The notes under the pieces: generated by a model
The model's database searches: none
Seen by the model: the letters and a program-made list of their open reading frames with translations, nothing else
What the model was told of the DNA's origin: nothing
NCBI RefSeq assembly: GCF_000935045.1
Contig: NZ_JYKS01000027.1
Span: forward strand, 1-64,000
Length of the DNA stretch: 64,000 bases
DNA from: Pseudomonas sp. 10-1B
GTDB lineage: Bacteria > Pseudomonadota > Gammaproteobacteria > Pseudomonadales > Pseudomonadaceae
Direction: 5' to 3'
Part shown: positions 16,658 through 25,766 of the stretch, piece by piece
Numbering within the stretch: the first letter of the stretch is position 1
How the letters are laid out: the number at the start of each line of letters is the position of its first letter
Translations under genes and position numbers: made by a program

Positions 16658-17758
16658 GTGAGCGAGACTGTCTTGTCCAACAACGATCAACCGTCGGCAC
16701 AGGCGCCGGTGGATCCCGTCACCGCCCCACCTGCCAAGCGCTCCGGCAGTGGCCTGGCAGCGCTGGCCCTGCTGTTGGGCGCGGCCGGGGTGGCAGTAGG
16801 TGGCTGGGGTGTCTGGCAGGTGCGTCAACTGCAAGGCAACGAGTTCAACCAGGGCCAGCACATCGAGGCGCTGAACCAGCGCGCCGAAGCCCTGCAGCAG
16901 CGCGAACAGCAGATCAGCGCGCAATTGGCCAGCCTGCCGGCTGCCAGCGAGCTGGAAGACCGCCGCCGCCTGGTGGCGCAGCTGCAAGGCGACCAGCAAC
17001 GCCTCAGCCAGCGTCTGGAAACCGTGCTCGGCGAAAGCCGCAAGGAGTGGCGCCTGGCCGAAGCCGAGCACCTGCTGCGCCTGGCCACCCTGCGCCTGTC
17101 GGCCTTGCAGGACATCACCAGTGCCAAGGCCCTGGTCGAAGGTGCCGACGAAATCCTGCGCGAGCAGAGCGACCCGGGGGCCTTCGCTGCCCGCGAGCAA
17201 CTGGCGCGCAGCCTGGCGACCCTCAGCAGCACCCAGCAACCGGACCGTACCGGCCTGTTCCTGCAACTGGCCGCGCAACGTGAGCTGGTGCAGCAGCTAA
17301 GCGCCCAGTCACCCGAATTCGACAGCAACGCCGATGCCCTTGGTGCGCTGACCGCCGACGGCGATGGCGCTAGCCGCCTGTCGCAGTGGTGGGCGGAGAT
17401 CTCCAAGTACTTCCAGATCGACTTCAATGCCGATGACAACGTACGCCCCTTGCTCGCCGGGCAGCAACTGAACCAGCTGCGTCTGGCCCTGAGCCTGACC
17501 ATCGAGCAGGCGCAGTGGGCGGCGCTCAATGGCGAGGCCAAGGTCTATACCCAGGCGCTGGACGATGCCCGCAGTGTGCTGTTGGCCAACTTCAACGCCG
17601 ACAACCCGCAAAGCAAGGCCATGCTAGACAGCCTCAATGCCCTGGCCGAGCAGCCGGTGTCGGTGGTCACCCCCGACCTGAGCGAAAGCCTGGCAGCAGT
17701 GCAGGCCTACATCCAGCGCCGTCACCTGCCGGCCGAGGCTGAAGGGGGCAAGCCATGA
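16658..17758 (+). CDS. hemX: HemX-like membrane protein (uroporphyrinogen-III C-methyltransferase family name only)
   Basis: 366 aa from GTG 16658 (AAAGGA 7 nt upstream). Cytoplasmic Ala/Pro-rich N-terminus, one membrane helix (~residues 38-60, LAALALLLGAAGVAVGGWGVW), then a long coiled-coil periplasmic part and a helical domain (EWRLAEAEHLLRLATLRLSAL). Despite the database name, no methyltransferase motif is visible; its role in heme synthesis is unproven. Overlaps hemY by 4 bp. Confidence 0.9.
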   Translation: MSETVLSNNDQPSAQAPVDPVTAPPAKRSGSGLAALALLLGAAGVAVGGWGVWQVRQLQGNEFNQGQHIEALNQRAEALQQREQQISAQLASLPAASELEDRRRLVAQLQGDQQRLSQRLETVLGESRKEWRLAEAEHLLRLATLRLSALQDITSAKALVEGADEILREQSDPGAFAAREQLARSLATLSSTQQPDRTGLFLQLAAQRELVQQLSAQSPEFDSNADALGALTADGDGASRLSQWWAEISKYFQIDFNADDNVRPLLAGQQLNQLRLALSLTIEQAQWAALNGEAKVYTQALDDARSVLLANFNADNPQSKAMLDSLNALAEQPVSVVTPDLSESLAAVQAYIQRRHLPAEAEGGKP

Positions 17759-18993
17759 AGCGTGTCTACCTGCTGGCCGTGCTGGCGATCGTGATCGCCG
17801 CGGCGCTGGGTATCGCTGTCGCCAAGCACAGTGGCTACGTGCTGATCTCCTATGGCGGCTTCCGCTACCAGTCGGGGCTGTGGGCGGCGCTGGCCGGGTT
17901 GCTGGCGATCGTCGTGCTGCTGTGGCTGTTGCGCTATCTGGTCGGCCTGATGCTGACGTCCAGCGGTGTGGTCAACCCGTGGTCGCGGCGTAACCGCAGC
18001 CGGCGTATTCGCGTGGCCATCGAGCAGGGCCAGTTGGACCTCGCCGAGGGCCGCTGGGCCAGTGCCCAGCGCCACCTGCATCGTGCCGCCGAGGCTGAGC
18101 GCCAGCCGCTGCTGTACTACCTCGGTGCCGCGCGTGCCGCCAACGAGCAAGGCCGTATTGAAGACAGCGACAACCTGCTGGAGCGTGCCCTGGAGCGCCA
18201 GCCGCAAGCGGAGCTGGCCATTGCCCTGACCCATGCCCAGTTGCAGATGGACCGTGGCGAAAGCGATGGGGCCCTGGAAACCCTGCTGGCCATGCACGAG
18301 CGCCACCCGCACAGCAGCCAGGTGCTGCGCCTGTTGCAGCGTGTGCATCTGGAGCGCGGTGACTGGTCGGCGCTGATCCGTCTGCTACCAGACCTGCGCA
18401 AGGGTAAGGTGCTGCCGGCCGCCGAGCTGGCCGCCCTGGAGCAACGTGCCTGGGGCCAGAACCTGAGCCTGGCCACGGCCCGTGGCGAGGACGCGCAAAC
18501 TGCGCGTCAGGCCTTGGAGCGCGCCTGGCAGCAATTGACCGCAGCCCAGCGTCAGGAGCCTCAACTGGTGCTGGCCTATGCCGAGCAGTTGCGCCAGGTG
18601 GGTGCCCAGAGCGAAGCCGAGCAGGTACTGCGCACGGCCCTCAAGCGAGGCTACGAAAGCCACCTGGCGCGCCTGTACGGCCTGGTGCGCGGCGATGACC
18701 CGGCGCGCCAGTTGCAGGCCGCCGAAGGTTGGCTCAAGGACCACCCGCAAGACGCCAGCCTGCTGCTGACCCTGGGCCGCCTGAGCCTGCAGAACCGCCT
18801 GTGGGGCAAGGCGCGTGACTACCTGGAAAGCAGCCTGCGCATGGAACGCAACCCCGAGGCCTGTGCCGAGCTGGCTCGCCTGCTCGCCGGCCTTGGCGAG
18901 ACCGAACGCAGCAACCAGCTGTTCCAGGAGGGCCTCGGTCTGCTGGACGAGCGCCTGCTGGCCCTGCCTTTGCCAGAAGGCGTACGCGCCTGA
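17755..18993 (+). CDS. hemY: HemY-type TPR membrane protein
   Basis: 412 aa. Two N-terminal membrane helices (~5-25 and 40-62) separated by the HemY_N motif SYGGFRYQSGLWAAL, then a TPR-rich soluble region to the end. This is the proteobacterial HemY scaffold thought to organise late heme enzymes, unrelated to protoporphyrinogen oxidase HemY of Gram-positives. Last gene of the hem operon; strong hairpin follows. Confidence 0.92.
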   Translation: MKRVYLLAVLAIVIAAALGIAVAKHSGYVLISYGGFRYQSGLWAALAGLLAIVVLLWLLRYLVGLMLTSSGVVNPWSRRNRSRRIRVAIEQGQLDLAEGRWASAQRHLHRAAEAERQPLLYYLGAARAANEQGRIEDSDNLLERALERQPQAELAIALTHAQLQMDRGESDGALETLLAMHERHPHSSQVLRLLQRVHLERGDWSALIRLLPDLRKGKVLPAAELAALEQRAWGQNLSLATARGEDAQTARQALERAWQQLTAAQRQEPQLVLAYAEQLRQVGAQSEAEQVLRTALKRGYESHLARLYGLVRGDDPARQLQAAEGWLKDHPQDASLLLTLGRLSLQNRLWGKARDYLESSLRMERNPEACAELARLLAGLGETERSNQLFQEGLGLLDERLLALPLPEGVRA

Positions 18994-18998
18994 CCTAT

Positions 18999-19030
18999 CC
19001 CTGGGCCCGCGCAAAGGTGCGGGCCCAGGG
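18999..19030 (+). terminator. Stem-loop after hemY
   Basis: CCCTGGGCCCGC (18999-19010) pairs perfectly with GCGGGCCCAGGG (19019-19030) across an 8-nt loop. Very stable 12-bp stem 6 bp after the stop; no T-run, so termination is likely but not canonical. Confidence 0.6.
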
Positions 19031-19215
19031 GGCGGGTGACTTATCTATCGATGTAAGTTACATCTGCAGTCCATTTCTTCAGACGCTTCCTACTGCGTGG
19101 TTGGAAATTTCCTTCGCGATTCAGCGACTTGTCATTGCTGTCGCGCCTTGAAACATCCTGCGTTTTTCCTCTACCGTTTCAAGCCACTTCATCACCCCCG
19201 GGACCTTCACCGCCC

Positions 19216-19722
19216 ATGCTGCCGGCCCGTTTGCGCACCTTTTTTCTTCCTGCCTGCCTGGCCGCACTGGCGGTATTGGTCGCGTCCTTCCACCTGGAAA
19301 ACGTCCTGGGGCTGGTGCCGTGCCCATTGTGTTTCAGCCAGCGGCTGCTGCTTGGCGTGTACGCCTCGCTGTGCCTGGCGGCAGTGGTGCAGGCTCCAGG
19401 AACGCTGGGCATACGCCGTTACGAAAGGGCGATGCTGGGCTGCTCGCTGGCCGGGGCATCGTTGGCGGCGCGGCATGTCTGGTTGCAGGGGGCCGAGGGT
19501 GCTAGCCATGTATGCCCGATGCCGATCTGGCGTGTGTTCGAGCAATCCTGGGGCGAGGCCGCGCGGCAACTTTTGCTCGGCGGCCCGGATTGCAACTCGC
19601 TGACCTGGAGCTTTCTCGACCTGACGCTACCTGAATGGAGCCTGCTGGCCTTCCTGCTATTGGCGGCGCTGCCCTTGAGTTACCTGCTGGCGTATCGTTT
19701 CCGCACCCTGGCAATACCTTGA
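19216..19722 (+). CDS. dsbB: Disulfide bond formation protein B
   Basis: 168 aa, four predicted membrane helices. Quinone-linked oxidase that re-oxidises DsbA. First periplasmic loop has the CxxC pair Cys36/Cys39 (VPCPLCF); the second has Cys100 (HVCPM) and Cys126 (GGPDC). ATG 19216 chosen because helix 1 follows directly; in-frame upstream sequence lacks a ribosome site. Pseudomonads often carry two DsbB paralogues, so dsbH/dsbB numbering cannot be decided. Confidence 0.92.
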   Translation: MLPARLRTFFLPACLAALAVLVASFHLENVLGLVPCPLCFSQRLLLGVYASLCLAAVVQAPGTLGIRRYERAMLGCSLAGASLAARHVWLQGAEGASHVCPMPIWRVFEQSWGEAARQLLLGGPDCNSLTWSFLDLTLPEWSLLAFLLLAALPLSYLLAYRFRTLAIP

Positions 19723-19953
19723 CCTGACGCAAGGCTTGGCCATTAGCGCGACCAATGGCGATGTAACGGGGTATTAAACACTTGTATGAACTTTGTCCGC
19801 TGCGTACCTTGATGGTCAGCACGCGCGGGAATAATCTCCCAGCACGCATACCGAAAACACAACTGCTCGATGCCGTCCTGCTGATGTCACCTTTGTGCCG
19901 CGCGGTCGTGGTGCGAGGTGCAGCGGCATCTACCCAGAAGGGAAGAGATCGCC

Positions 19954-20424
19954 ATGCTCGATAGTTGTCAGAACGCCCAGGAACGCTGGGGTGGGGTTCA
20001 CGATCTGATCGACCGTTGGCTGAAGGAGCGCCAGGAACTGGTGCAGGCTTTCCGCGCGCTGCGCGATGTAAAGCTGGCCTTTGCCGACAAAGACACGAAC
20101 GGGGATTTTTGCGGCCTGCTTGTCGACTACTGTTCGGCGTGGCATTTCGAGGTCTGCGAGCAGTTGGTCAGTGAGGCCAAGGCTTTCGATGACGAAAAAG
20201 CGCTGAAACTGGCCGAAGAGATCAACCCGCGGATCAACGACATCACCCAGATCGCGCTGGCCTTCAATGACCATTGTGCGAAAGGCGAGTGCAAGGACAC
20301 CGAACGCTTCGCCGAAAAGCTGGCCAAGCTGGGTGGCCTGCTGCATGAGCGCTTCGAACTTGAAGACTGCCTGATCGAAGTGCTGCACAACGCGCACAAG
20401 GAAGAGGGCGCCGTCGAAGCCTGA
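19954..20424 (+). CDS. algQ: Rsd/AlgQ-family anti-sigma-70 regulator
   Basis: 156 aa, all-helical. Starts MLDSCQNAQERWGGVHDLIDRWL, with the family motif RQELVQAFRALRD and the conserved FCGLLVDYCSAWHFEVCEQL. Binds region 4 of sigma-70 and shifts RNA polymerase to other sigma factors; in Pseudomonas called AlgQ (AlgR2), PfrA in P. putida WCS358. AGAAGGGAAGAG precedes the ATG. 231 bp upstream contain its promoter but no gene. Confidence 0.93.
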   Translation: MLDSCQNAQERWGGVHDLIDRWLKERQELVQAFRALRDVKLAFADKDTNGDFCGLLVDYCSAWHFEVCEQLVSEAKAFDDEKALKLAEEINPRINDITQIALAFNDHCAKGECKDTERFAEKLAKLGGLLHERFELEDCLIEVLHNAHKEEGAVEA

Positions 20425-20425
20425 G

Positions 20426-20446
20426 GGTTGGCGTCAGTCGCCAACC
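20426..20446. terminator. Bidirectional hairpin between algQ and FKBP genes
   Basis: GGTTGGCG (20426-20433)-tcagt-CGCCAACC (20439-20446): perfect 8-bp stem right after the algQ stop, overlapping the 3' end of the convergent FKBP gene. No strong T-run. Confidence 0.5.
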
Positions 20447-21072
20447 GCCAGCAGTTCGATCTCGAACACCAAGGGTGTATAGGGTGCGATCAGGTCACCC
20501 GCGCCCTCGGCGCCATAGGCTTGTGCTGACGGAATCACCAGGCGCCATTTGGCGCCGGTGTGCATCTGCGGCAAGGCCACTTGCCAACCTTCAATCACCG
20601 AATCCAGGCTGAACCACTGCGGTGTCTGGTTCTGGTCGAATACCGAGCCATCCGGCAATTTGCCCACGTAGCGCACCTGTACCTTGCCGCCGGCTTTCGG
20701 CTGCGCGCCTGTGCCTGCCTGCAGTTCGCTGTAGAGCACGCCTTCTGGTAATTCATGCACGCCATAACGCCCGCGTTCATTGGCCATGAAGCGTTTTTCT
20801 GCAGCTTGCTGCTTCTGCGCTTCGGCATCACCTTCTTGCTCCTCATGCTGCTGCAGCACGGCCTGCATGCGGGCCTTGTCCAGCTTTAGCGGTTGCCCTT
20901 GGTAGGACTGGCGCAAGCCTTCGACCAGCGCATCCAACTGCAGGCCTGGCATGTCCTGGCGCAGGCGTTCACCCAGGCTGGCGCCGAGGCTGTAGGCAAG
21001 GTCGTGTTCGTCGCTGTCGGCCAGGGCGATGGGCGCCAGCAGGCATAAACCTAAGACAAGATATCGAGGCAT
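20434..21072 (-). CDS. FKBP-type peptidyl-prolyl isomerase, periplasmic (FkpA/Mip-like)
   Basis: 212 aa from ATG 21072. Signal peptide (MPRYLVLGLCLLAPIALA), an N-terminal helical dimerisation domain (residues ~25-100), then a FKBP domain with VQVRYVGKLPDGSVFD, IEGWQVALPQMHTGAKWRLVIPSAQAYG and LVFEIELLAV. Catalyses proline isomerisation in exported proteins. Same place next to algQ/algP as in other pseudomonads. Confidence 0.92.
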   Translation of the reverse strand: MPRYLVLGLCLLAPIALADSDEHDLAYSLGASLGERLRQDMPGLQLDALVEGLRQSYQGQPLKLDKARMQAVLQQHEEQEGDAEAQKQQAAEKRFMANERGRYGVHELPEGVLYSELQAGTGAQPKAGGKVQVRYVGKLPDGSVFDQNQTPQWFSLDSVIEGWQVALPQMHTGAKWRLVIPSAQAYGAEGAGDLIAPYTPLVFEIELLAVGD

Positions 21073-21143
21073 GGTCAGTTCCTGCGCCAATGAGCGAGGA
21101 AGTATGCCAGCGTTCAATACTTGTATTTGCCTTTTCGCGCGTG

Positions 21144-21236
21144 CCCTGTAGGAGCGGGTTTACCCGCGAACACGGGCAAAGCCCGTGCCATCCACCGCGG
21201 TGCCCGCTTCGCGGGTAAACCCGCTCCTACACCGAT
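21144..21236. repeat. REP doublet, 'gggtttacccgcgaa' subtype
   Basis: 'taggagcgggtttacccgcgaacacgggcaaagcccgtgcc' (21149-21190) faces 'gcttcgcgggtaaacccgctccta' (~21207-21230). A third REP subtype in this window. The remaining 160 bp before algP hold its promoter. Confidence 0.85.
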
Positions 21237-21397
21237 CGCGCAATGATTTATTCAGCAACTACACTTGCACGGAGCTGCAAGATAACAACTTTGCCCAGGC
21301 ATGCAACGCGGCGTAAACATTACTGTCAACATGCCCTAGCGGCGGTAGCAGCAGAAGCATAGTATGAGCCGCAATCTCGTCAGCCAGGAGGTAAACC

Positions 21398-22471
21398 ATG
21401 TCGGCCAAGAAGAAGCCAGTAAGTACGCCGTTACACCTGCTCCAGCAACTTTCGAGCAGCCTGCTCGAACACTTGGAAGAGGCCTGCTCGCAAGCGCTGG
21501 CTGATGCGGAAAAACTGTTGGCCAAGTTGGAAAAGCAGCGTGGCAAGGCTCAGGAAAAACTGCACAACGGTCGCCTGAAACTGCAAGACGCAGCCAAGGC
21601 CGGTAAAGCCAAGGCGCAAACCAAGGCGCAAAAAGCCATCGGCGAACTTGAAGAACTGCTCGATTCCCTCAAGGAACGTCAAACCCAGACGCGCGCTTAT
21701 ATTCAACAACTCAAGCGTGATGCCCAGGACAGCCTCAAGCTGGCCCAGGGTGTAGGCAAGGTTCGCGAAGCTGCCGTCAAGGCCCTTGATCTGCGTGCGG
21801 CCAAAACCACCAAGCCGGCTGCTGCCAGACTTGCTGCCAAGCCAGCTGCCAAAGCCACCGCAGCTGCAAAACCTGCGGCCAAGCCAGCTGCCAGAGCTAC
21901 CGCTGCTGCAAAACCTGCAGTCAAGCCAGCTGCCAAAGCCACCGCAGCTGCAAAACCTGCAGCCAAGCCAGCTGCCAGAGCTACCGCTGCTGCAAAACCT
22001 GCAGCCAAGCCAGCAGCCAGAGCTACCGCTGCCGCGAAACCTGCAGCCAAGCCAGCAGCCAAAGCTACCGCTGCCGCGAAACCTGCAGCCAAGCCAGCTG
22101 CCAAAGCCACCGCAGCTGCGAAACCCGCAGCCAAGCCAGCAGCCAAAGCTACCGCTGCTGCGAAACCTGCAGCCAAGCCAGCAGCCAAAGCCACCGCTGC
22201 TGCGAAACCCGCAGCCAAGCCAGCTGCCAAAGCCCCAGCCAAAGCCGCTGCTGCCAAGCCAGCCGCGAAACCAGCTGCCGCCAAGGCGCCAGCACGTGCG
22301 ACCAGAAAACCAGCTGCCAAGCCTGCAGTCAGCAAGCCAGCCGAAGCCAAACCGGCTACACCTGCTGCCAGCACCCCGGCCGCTGCGACCAACTCGGCCA
22401 CCCCGGCCGCTGCGGTAGCACCATCGGCACCCGCCAGCACCCCGGCTCAGGCGCCTTCTTCGGCGTCCTGA
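21398..22471 (+). CDS. algP: Histone H1-like protein AlgP (AlgR3)
   Basis: 357 aa. N-terminal ~130 residues are a charged coiled coil (LLAKLEKQRGKAQEKL ... LEELLDSLKERQ), followed by a lysine/alanine/proline-rich tail of KPAA repeats like eukaryotic H1 tails, then an Ala/Pro/Thr/Ser end. Binds DNA non-specifically; linked to algD regulation in P. aeruginosa. AGGAGG precedes ATG 21398. The tail includes nine 14-residue (42-bp) repeats. Its last 25 bp overlap the convergent TIGR02444 gene. Confidence 0.93.
   Translation: MSAKKKPVSTPLHLLQQLSSSLLEHLEEACSQALADAEKLLAKLEKQRGKAQEKLHNGRLKLQDAAKAGKAKAQTKAQKAIGELEELLDSLKERQTQTRAYIQQLKRDAQDSLKLAQGVGKVREAAVKALDLRAAKTTKPAAARLAAKPAAKATAAAKPAAKPAARATAAAKPAVKPAAKATAAAKPAAKPAARATAAAKPAAKPAARATAAAKPAAKPAAKATAAAKPAAKPAAKATAAAKPAAKPAAKATAAAKPAAKPAAKATAAAKPAAKPAAKAPAKAAAAKPAAKPAAAKAPARATRKPAAKPAVSKPAEAKPATPAASTPAAATNSATPAAAVAPSAPASTPAQAPSSAS
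21854..22231 (+). repeat. Nine 42-bp in-frame tandem repeats in algP
   Basis: Units begin exactly every 42 bp (21854, 21896, 21938, 21980, 22022, 22064, 22106, 22148, 22190) and encode ATAAAKPAAKPAA(K/R). Copies differ mainly at third codon positions, and the second unit has AVKP. Copy number is expected to vary between strains. Confidence 0.9.
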
Positions 22472-22929
22472 AGCGCTGCCGCCGCGACGCGCAACTGATT
22501 CAGTGCGTCGTGGTGTCGGGCCGGGTCCGGCGCCAGCCGGGCCAGCCAGTCGTCCGTGGGCTCATGGGAGCCTGCGGGCCACTGTCGCGAACGCTCCTGC
22601 AAGCGTTCCAGCAAGGCCCTCTCGGCCTGCAGTTCCAACCCCTTCAGCTGTTCACGCAACGCCGCCAGCTGCGCATCCCCCTGCGCTGCCATACGCCACT
22701 GTTGGCGCAGGCTGCGTAACGGGCTGACCACGTCCCGCTGCCAGGGCTCGGCAACGTCTCGCAACGCCTGTGCGCGCTCGTTCAGCACCGCCACGCCACG
22801 CGCCTGCAGCCAGGTTGCGCACAGCAGCAGGCAGACGTCGCCACCTTGTGCCTGCAGGTCCAGGCAGGCCGCTTCCACACCAGGCCTGGCATACAGGGCC
22901 AGGGCGTGATTCCACAGGTCGGTGTACAT
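22447..22929 (-). CDS. TIGR02444-family protein
   Basis: 160 aa. Start MYTDLWNHALALYARPGVEAACLDLQ and the CLLLCATWLQARG segment are characteristic of the TIGR02444 family (function unknown, gamma-proteobacteria). Mostly helical, cytoplasmic. Convergent with algP and overlapping its 3' end; divergent from yheS, 50 bp away. Confidence 0.85.
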   Translation of the reverse strand: MYTDLWNHALALYARPGVEAACLDLQAQGGDVCLLLCATWLQARGVAVLNERAQALRDVAEPWQRDVVSPLRSLRQQWRMAAQGDAQLAALREQLKGLELQAERALLERLQERSRQWPAGSHEPTDDWLARLAPDPARHHDALNQLRVAAAALQDAEEGA

Positions 22930-22979
22930 GGTTCCACTCGCGCTATGGGTCGAGGAAGCTGGTAGACTCCGCGACCATC

Positions 22980-24890
22980 ATGATCAGACTATCCAACCTC
23001 ACTTTACAGCGTGGTCCGCAGCGCTTGCTAGAAGGCGCCGAGATGACCCTGCACGCCGGTCACAAGGCCGGCCTGATCGGCGCCAACGGCGCCGGAAAAT
23101 CCAGCCTGTTCGCCTTGCTGCGCGGTGAGCTGTCGCCCGATGCCGGCGATTGCCAGCTGCCCGGTGACTGGCGCATCGCCCACATGCGCCAGGAGGTCGA
23201 CACCCTCGACCGCCTGGCCGTGGACTATGTGCTCGATGGCGACGCGCGCCTGCGCAAGGTCCAGGCCGAACTGGCCGCGGCCGAGCAGGCTCACGACGGC
23301 ACCGCCCTGGCGCGCCTGCACAGTGAGCTGGAAAGCGCCGACGGCTACACCGCCGACGCCCGTGCGCGCAAGTTGCTGGCCGGCCTGGGCTTCACCAACG
23401 AGCAGATGGACCGCCGCGTCGGCGACTTCTCCGGTGGCTGGCGGATGCGCCTGAACCTGGCCCAGGCACTGATGTGCCCGTCCGACCTGCTGCTGCTCGA
23501 CGAGCCCACCAACCACTTGGACCTGGATGCGATTCTGTGGCTGGAGGACTGGCTCAAGGGCTACCCTGGCACCCTGTTGCTGATTTCCCACGACCGTGAC
23601 TTCCTCGATGCCGTGGTCGACCATGTGCTGCATGTCGAGCAGCGCAAGCTGAACCTGTACAAAGGTGGCTACACCGCCTTCGAGCGCACTCGTGCCGAGC
23701 GCCTGGCGCAGCAGCAACAGGCCTACGAGAAGCAACAGGCCCAGCGCGCGCACATGGAAAAGTACATCGCCCGCTTCAAGGCCCAGGCCACCAAGGCCCG
23801 CCAGGCGCAGAGCCGGATCAAGGCCCTGGAGCGCATGGAAGAATTGTCGGCGGCGCATGTCGATTCGCCGTTCGACTTCGTCTTCCGCGAGTCGCAGAAA
23901 ATCTCCAGCCCATTGCTGAACATGTCCGAAGGCCGCCTGGGGTATGGCGACAAGGCCATCCTCGACAAGGTCAAGCTGCAGCTCACCCCAGGTGCGCGTA
24001 TTGGCCTGCTCGGCCCCAACGGTGCCGGCAAGTCGACCCTGATAAAGAACCTCGCCGGTGAACTGGAGCCGCTGTCGGGCCGCCTGGTGCGTGGCGAGAA
24101 CCTCGCCGTAGGCTACTTCGCCCAGCACCAGCTGGATTCGCTGGACGACAAGGCCAGCCCGCTGCTGCACCTGCAGCGCATTGCCCCCACCGAACGCGAG
24201 CAGACCCTGCGCGACTTCCTTGGCGGCTTCGATTTCCATGGCGCTCGCTGCGACGAGCCGGTGGTGAACTTCTCCGGTGGCGAAAAGGCCCGCCTGGCGC
24301 TGGCGCTGATTGCCTGGGAGCGGCCGAACCTGCTGCTGCTCGACGAACCGACCAACCACCTCGATCTGGAAATGCGCCTGGCGCTGACCATGGCGTTGCA
24401 GGAGTTTGCCGGAGCCGTGGTGGTGGTGTCTCACGACCGTCACCTGCTCAAGAGCACTACCGACGACTTCCTGTTGGTGGCCGACGGCAAGGTCGATACC
24501 TTCGATGGCGACCTCGACGATTACAGCCGCTGGCTGGTCGAGTACCGCCAGCGCAGCGCGCCGGCCAGCAGTGCTCCGGTCAACCCGGACAAGACCGACA
24601 AGAAGGCCCAGCGCCAGGCGGCCGCAGCCTTGCGCCAGCAGTTGGCACCGCACAAGAAGGCCGCCGACAAGCTGGAAACCGAGCTCAACCAGGTGCACGC
24701 GCAATTGACCGAGATCGAAACCGCGCTGGGTGACGGTGGCCTCTATGACGCGGCGCGCAAGGACGAACTGCGTGACCTGCTGGCGCGCCAGAGCAAGTTC
24801 AAGCAGCGCGAAGGTGAGCTGGAAGAAGCCTGGATGGAAGCGCTGGAAACCCTCGAAAGCATGCAGGCCGAGCTTGAGGCGTTGTCGTGA
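22980..24890 (+). CDS. yheS: ABC-F family ATPase, YheS type
   Basis: 636 aa, the same length as E. coli YheS. Two ABC domains in one chain without membrane helices: Walker A GANGAGKS (34-41) and GPNGAGKS (second domain), signatures FSGGWRMRLNLAQAL and FSGGEKARLALAL, Walker B LLLLDEPTNHLDL twice. The linker is rich in R/K/Q (LAQQQQAYEKQQAQRAHMEKY), and there is a C-terminal coiled coil. ABC-F proteins act on ribosomes to relieve stalled or difficult translation. Start ATG 22980 aligns with the domain start; upstream in-frame codons are antisense to TIGR02444. Confidence 0.93.
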   Translation: MIRLSNLTLQRGPQRLLEGAEMTLHAGHKAGLIGANGAGKSSLFALLRGELSPDAGDCQLPGDWRIAHMRQEVDTLDRLAVDYVLDGDARLRKVQAELAAAEQAHDGTALARLHSELESADGYTADARARKLLAGLGFTNEQMDRRVGDFSGGWRMRLNLAQALMCPSDLLLLDEPTNHLDLDAILWLEDWLKGYPGTLLLISHDRDFLDAVVDHVLHVEQRKLNLYKGGYTAFERTRAERLAQQQQAYEKQQAQRAHMEKYIARFKAQATKARQAQSRIKALERMEELSAAHVDSPFDFVFRESQKISSPLLNMSEGRLGYGDKAILDKVKLQLTPGARIGLLGPNGAGKSTLIKNLAGELEPLSGRLVRGENLAVGYFAQHQLDSLDDKASPLLHLQRIAPTEREQTLRDFLGGFDFHGARCDEPVVNFSGGEKARLALALIAWERPNLLLLDEPTNHLDLEMRLALTMALQEFAGAVVVVSHDRHLLKSTTDDFLLVADGKVDTFDGDLDDYSRWLVEYRQRSAPASSAPVNPDKTDKKAQRQAAAALRQQLAPHKKAADKLETELNQVHAQLTEIETALGDGGLYDAARKDELRDLLARQSKFKQREGELEEAWMEALETLESMQAELEALS

Positions 24891-24905
24891 GCAAGGGTTG
24901 AGATG

Positions 24906-24934
24906 GTGTTGGGGGAGGACATTCTCCCCAACAC
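24906..24934 (+). terminator. Stem-loop after yheS
   Basis: GTGTTGGGG (24906-24914) pairs with CCCCAACAC (24926-24934); 11-nt loop, no T-run. Probable transcript end. Confidence 0.45.
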
Positions 24935-25023
24935 AACCAATTCAAAGCGCCAAAAAACACTGGTTATTTTTTCACCAACACCTTAGCTTAACGTTTTGCA
25001 ACATATGTCGAGCGAGGTGTGTG

Positions 25024-25656
25024 ATGTCGATGGAAGTGTGGTTGGGCTTCTTTGCCGCCTGTTGGGTGATCAGCCTTTCACCCGGCGCCGGGGCGATCGC
25101 CTCGATGTCCAGCGGCCTGCAATACGGCTTCTGGCGTGGTTACTGGAACGCCCTGGGCCTGCAACTGGGCCTGATCGTGCAGATCGCCATCATCGCCGCC
25201 GGTGTCGGTGCCATCCTGGCCGCCTCGGCCACGGCCTTCCAGGTCATCAAGTGGTTCGGCGTCGCCTATCTCGTCTACCTGGCCTACAAGCAGTGGCGCG
25301 CCTTGCCGATGGACATGACCGATGAATCCGGCGTGCGCCCAATTGGCAAACCGCTGAGCCTGGTGTTCCGTGGCTTCCTGGTCAACGTCAGCAACCCCAA
25401 GGCGTTGGTGTTCATGCTGGCGGTGCTGCCGCAGTTCATCAACCCGCATGCACCACTGTTGCCGCAGTACGTGGCGATCACCGTGACCATGATCACTGTC
25501 GACATGCTGGTGATGGCGGGGTACACCGGGTTGGCTGCGCGGGTATTGCGTTTGCTGCGTACGCCCAAGCAGCAGAAGCGTTTGAACCGGACCTTTGCCG
25601 GGCTGTTCATCGGCGCGGCCACGTTCCTGGCTACCTTGCGCCGGGCGCCAATCTGA
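25024..25656 (+). CDS. LysE/RhtB-family amino-acid exporter
   Basis: 210 aa, six predicted helices. Family motif ISLSPGAGAIASMSSGLQYG near the N-terminus, then WFGVAYLVYLAYKQWR and GFLVNVSNPKALVFMLAVLPQFI, typical of RhtB (homoserine/threonine or homoserine-lactone efflux). Start ATG 25024 with GCGAGGTGTGTG upstream. Substrate undetermined. Confidence 0.88.
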   Translation: MSMEVWLGFFAACWVISLSPGAGAIASMSSGLQYGFWRGYWNALGLQLGLIVQIAIIAAGVGAILAASATAFQVIKWFGVAYLVYLAYKQWRALPMDMTDESGVRPIGKPLSLVFRGFLVNVSNPKALVFMLAVLPQFINPHAPLLPQYVAITVTMITVDMLVMAGYTGLAARVLRLLRTPKQQKRLNRTFAGLFIGAATFLATLRRAPI

Positions 25657-25669
25657 TAGACCGCATCTC

Positions 25670-25762
25670 GGCCATTCGCGGGCTTGCCCGCTCCCACAGG
25701 TGATGTGCCGCCCCTGAGACCGGCGCAGTACCTGTGGGAGCGGGCGAGCCCGCGAATGGGCC
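25670..25762. repeat. REP doublet
   Basis: 'cattcgcgggcttgcccgctcccacagg' (25673-25700) faces 'cctgtgggagcgggcgagcccgcgaatgggcc' (25731-25762), in the gap between convergent lysE-type and slipin genes. Confidence 0.88.
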
Positions 25763-25766
25763 AACG

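Noticed and set aside
16658..17758. HemX as a functional uroporphyrinogen-III methyltransferase
   Set aside because: No SAM-binding or CobA/CysG motifs; the protein is a single-pass coiled-coil membrane protein, so only the traditional name is kept.
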